This document shows, piece by piece, positions 5,528 through 8,239 of a stretch of 8,239 nucleotides of DNA. Below the pieces are notes generated by a model, which searched no databases, was not told the DNA's origin, and saw only the letters and a list, made by a program, of their open reading frames with translations. The translations under genes were made by a program, and so were the position numbers. The stretch lies in assembly GCA_018400255.1 (NCBI GenBank), contig JAGYMO010000229.1:1-8239 (forward strand), read 5' to 3'. The number at the start of each line of letters is the position of its first letter. The stretch's first letter is position 1. The stretch comes from Deltaproteobacteria bacterium (GTDB lineage Bacteria > Desulfobacterota > DSM-4660 > Desulfatiglandales > B25-G16).

Positions 5528-7999
5528 ATGAAAGGGGAGATGATTTTAGTTATAAGAGACGGGAACTTAATACCAAACTCATTGAAATGGGATGATCGTG
5601 AAATAAGTAATCTGCTGAGCACAATCAATCAAATCAATGATGAGGAGGCGGATAAAATAACAAAATCTTTGAGAGAAAGCTTTGAAAAAATGGGCCTTAA
5701 TGAAATTAAACTTCCCCTGTTAGAGCAAATAATAAATGGTAAAATGTTAGAGTATGGTTTTAAAGATGCAAGACCAATCCATCTAAATCAACAATTATTC
5801 ACAAAGAAAAACGGCTTTAACCTACCTGGAAACGCTATCACCGTCCTAAAAAAAAGGTACCTTAAAAAAGACAATGATGGAAATGTAATCGAAACCCCGG
5901 AACAGATGTTTAGAAGAGTAGCTCACCACGTTGCAATGGCTGAAAATAATTATAAAGATAAGAATGAAACTGCAAAAATAGAAAATGAATTCTATCAAAT
6001 GATGACTAAATTAGAATTCCTTCCAAACTCCCCAACTTTAATGAATGCAGGCACTGAATTAGGCCAATTAGCCGCTTGTTTTGTTTTACCGGTAGAGGAT
6101 AGCATGGAGGGTATTTTCAACTCCCTAAAAAATGCTGCCCTCATACATAAATCCGGTGGGGGAACAGGCTTTGCTTTTTCTCGAATCCGAGCAAAAGACA
6201 GCAGAGTAGGTACGACAGGAGGGGTTGCCTCAGGGCCTATCTCCTTTATGAGAATATTCAATACAGCTACAGAGCAAGTAAAACAAGGGGGCACAAGAAG
6301 AGGGGCGAATATGGCAATATTAAGGGTTGACCACCCAGATATAATGGAATTTATTCATTGTAAAAATGAAGACAAAGAACTTAATAATTTTAACATATCT
6401 GTTGCATTAACCAAAGATTTTATAGATGCGTTGAATAACAACAAAACATATGCCCTCATAGATCCTATGAGTAAAAGCAAGACGGGGGAATTAAATGCCA
6501 GAGAGGTTTATGATTCAATAGTAAAACAGGCGTGGAAAAATGGAGACCCCGGTATTATCTTCCTTGATAGGATAAATAAAGACAACCCTACACCTGAAAT
6601 AGGTGAGATAGAAAGCACCAACCCATGCGGCGAACAACCTCTGCTGCCATTTGAGGCATGCAACCTTGGCTCAATAAACCTCTCCAAATTCGTGATTAAT
6701 GATGGAGCTAAAATAAAAATTGACAAAGATGCATTAGGAAAAATCGTATCATTATCCACGAGGTTTTTAGATAATGCCATAGATGTGTCTATATATCCAT
6801 TAGACAAGATAAATGAGCTGGCACATGGAAACAGAAAAATAGGGTTAGGTGTAATGGGATTTGCTGATATGCTCTATCAAATGGAAATACCTTATAACAG
6901 CAAAAAAGCCCTTTCAATCGCAGAGGATGTTATGTCTTTTATTCAAGACCAATCAAAGAAGGCTAGCGCTGAATTAGCAGAGGAAAGGGGTGTATTTAAA
7001 AACTTTGATAAGAGTATATTCAAAGATAGCAGCCCCGCTAGAAATGCAACTACGACTACTATAGCACCAACAGGTACCCTCAGCATTATTGCTGGGTGTT
7101 CTAGCGGCATAGAACCCTTGTTTGGATTGAGTTTCGTAAGAAATGTCATGGATGGTGATAAACTACTGGAGGTAAATCCCCATTTTAAAAAGATTGCCCA
7201 AGAGAGAGGAATTTTCACAGAAGAACTTTTAAATAAAATAGCCAAAGAGGGTACTTTGAAAGGTATAGATGAGATACCTGCTGACGTTAAGAAGGTATTC
7301 GTGACAGCTCATGACATAAGCCCTGAGTGGCATGTAAAAATGCAAGCGGCATTTCAGAAATATACTGATAATGCCGTGTCAAAAACTGTCAACTTACCTT
7401 ACGAAGCAACTCCTTACGATGTCTTGAATGTTTACAATCTCGCATATGAACTTGGCTGCAAAGGAGTAACTATCTATAGGGATGGAAGTAAAGAGAAACA
7501 GGTTTTATCCTTTAATAAAAAGGATGAAAAAGATGATTTTTCAAAGGCAATAAAAGAGAGACCCGAAACAGTGCAAGGGTTTACTACAAAGATAAAAACA
7601 GGATTAGGGAATCTTTATCTTAATGTCACTGAATTAGATGATAGACCGTTTGAGGTTTTTGCGTTAATTGGAAAATCTGGAAAATCTACCGCTGCAAAGA
7701 CAGAGGCTATCGGTAGACTGGTTTCCCTTGCCCTTAGGTCCGGGATCAAGGTAGAACATATCACAGAGCAGCTAAAGGGTATAAGCGGTGAGCATCCGAT
7801 TTTTCAAAAAGACGGCTTAGTGCTCTCAATACCAGATGCTATAGCAAAAGTTCTGGAAAATAGATATTTAAAAGGGAAAAAACCATTAAAAATTGAAAGA
7901 CAGCTCGAAGTGGAGGTTTGCCCTGAGTGTGGTCAGCCTATTAATTATGAAGAGGGTTGCATGACATGCCATTTTTGTGGCTATACCAAATGCAGTTAA
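5528..7999 (+). CDS. nrdJ: Adenosylcobalamin-dependent (class II) ribonucleotide reductase
   Basis: This 823-residue cytosolic enzyme makes deoxyribonucleotides using a radical generated from coenzyme B12, without oxygen or a separate radical subunit. Residues ~5-80 look like a divergent ATP-cone, with RDG at 10-12 but without the usual preceding Lys of KRDG. The catalytic domain starts near LPGNAITVLKKRYL. Its active site has redox Cys184 (LAACFVLP), Asn365, thiyl-radical Cys367 and Glu369 (NPCGE), and redox partner Cys378, with the same 11-residue spacing as in Thermotoga NrdJ. SGGGTGFAFSRIR and APTGTLSIIAGCSSGIEP are also typical. A TSCPD-type domain (~683-785, GKSGKSTAAKTEAIGRLVSLALRSGI) follows, then a Cys-rich tail: Cys798, 801, 811 and 814 probably bind zinc, and Cys817/Cys822 probably re-reduce the active site. 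There is no intein or frameshift. NrdR probably represses it. Confidence 0.97.
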   Translation: MKGEMILVIRDGNLIPNSLKWDDREISNLLSTINQINDEEADKITKSLRESFEKMGLNEIKLPLLEQIINGKMLEYGFKDARPIHLNQQLFTKKNGFNLPGNAITVLKKRYLKKDNDGNVIETPEQMFRRVAHHVAMAENNYKDKNETAKIENEFYQMMTKLEFLPNSPTLMNAGTELGQLAACFVLPVEDSMEGIFNSLKNAALIHKSGGGTGFAFSRIRAKDSRVGTTGGVASGPISFMRIFNTATEQVKQGGTRRGANMAILRVDHPDIMEFIHCKNEDKELNNFNISVALTKDFIDALNNNKTYALIDPMSKSKTGELNAREVYDSIVKQAWKNGDPGIIFLDRINKDNPTPEIGEIESTNPCGEQPLLPFEACNLGSINLSKFVINDGAKIKIDKDALGKIVSLSTRFLDNAIDVSIYPLDKINELAHGNRKIGLGVMGFADMLYQMEIPYNSKKALSIAEDVMSFIQDQSKKASAELAEERGVFKNFDKSIFKDSSPARNATTTTIAPTGTLSIIAGCSSGIEPLFGLSFVRNVMDGDKLLEVNPHFKKIAQERGIFTEELLNKIAKEGTLKGIDEIPADVKKVFVTAHDISPEWHVKMQAAFQKYTDNAVSKTVNLPYEATPYDVLNVYNLAYELGCKGVTIYRDGSKEKQVLSFNKKDEKDDFSKAIKERPETVQGFTTKIKTGLGNLYLNVTELDDRPFEVFALIGKSGKSTAAKTEAIGRLVSLALRSGIKVEHITEQLKGISGEHPIFQKDGLVLSIPDAIAKVLENRYLKGKKPLKIERQLEVEVCPECGQPINYEEGCMTCHFCGYTKCS

Positions 8000-8239
8000 A
8001 TACTATTTTTAAATAACACTCAAACAATGCTACTGAAACGTAAATACTTGGTTAGAAAAAGGAAATGTAATTAAATCAAATGAACGAATCCAATGCCATT
8101 TTTTCAGATCTTTTCTTGCTGTTTTTACACACTTAACACATCATTTACTTCTTTCAGGTATCCATGCTAACCAGTTAGAACGTATTAATCAAGCCCTAAT
8201 TTCACCCCTCCTTCCTGTAACATATAAGACCACACCTCA
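8000..8239. other. Non-coding tail, nothing recognised
   Basis: No reading frame with a start and Shine-Dalgarno is supportable on either strand, and no stem followed by a T-run terminates nrdJ. The last 40 nt hold a C-rich run whose complement resembles a Shine-Dalgarno, but it leads to only six codons. Confidence 0.5.

Noticed and set aside
8000..8239. Minus-strand gene or mobile-element remnant (AAGGAGG complement at 8207-8213 followed by GTG)
   Set aside because: The GTG is only one base from the SD and its frame stops after six codons; other minus-strand frames are interrupted or lack a start, and no transposase motif is recognisable.

Overview
The window is AT-rich bacterial chromosome with three functional blocks, all read on the + strand: a heat-shock chaperone pair (grpE, dnaK), a lipoprotein gene overlapping the end of dnaK, and, after a 0.5 kb regulatory gap, a vitamin B12-dependent (class II) ribonucleotide reductase gene, nrdJ. 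The protein sequences look Gram-negative: the lipoprotein has a lipobox and belongs to the penicillin-binding-protein-activator/LpoA-like group. The oxygen-independent class II RNR fits an anaerobic or facultative lifestyle. A deltaproteobacterial (Desulfobacterota-like) relative is a plausible guess but is not proven by anything here.

Layout. Positions 1-444 are non-coding, with a 42-nt near-perfect palindrome at 31-72 and a plausible sigma-70 promoter at 284-312. grpE (445-1092) and dnaK (1147-3063) follow 54 bp apart; dnaK has a perfect Shine-Dalgarno and possibly its own weak promoter. hrcA is not directly upstream and dnaJ is not directly downstream. The lipoprotein gene (3050-5020) starts inside the last codons of dnaK. 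Its product has a signal peptide, a TPR-like helical domain and a periplasmic-binding-protein type 1 domain. Positions 5021-5527 are non-coding and hold a recurring GGACAAA motif, a perfect 22-nt AT palindrome, and a promoter whose spacer contains a good NrdR box. nrdJ runs from 5528 (not the TTG at 5516) to 7999. I see nothing supportable in 8000-8239.

The most striking feature is at 3077-3117. A textbook intrinsic terminator (perfect 16-bp inverted repeat, GC-rich core, A-tract before and T-tract after) lies 13 nt past the dnaK stop codon, yet it is wholly inside the next gene and encodes the hydrophobic core of its lipoprotein signal peptide. The same DNA seems to end or attenuate the chaperone transcript and to code for protein export. 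Because the downstream gene begins inside dnaK, ribosomes initiating there would run through and melt the hairpin, so lipoprotein expression could depend on translation through this segment.
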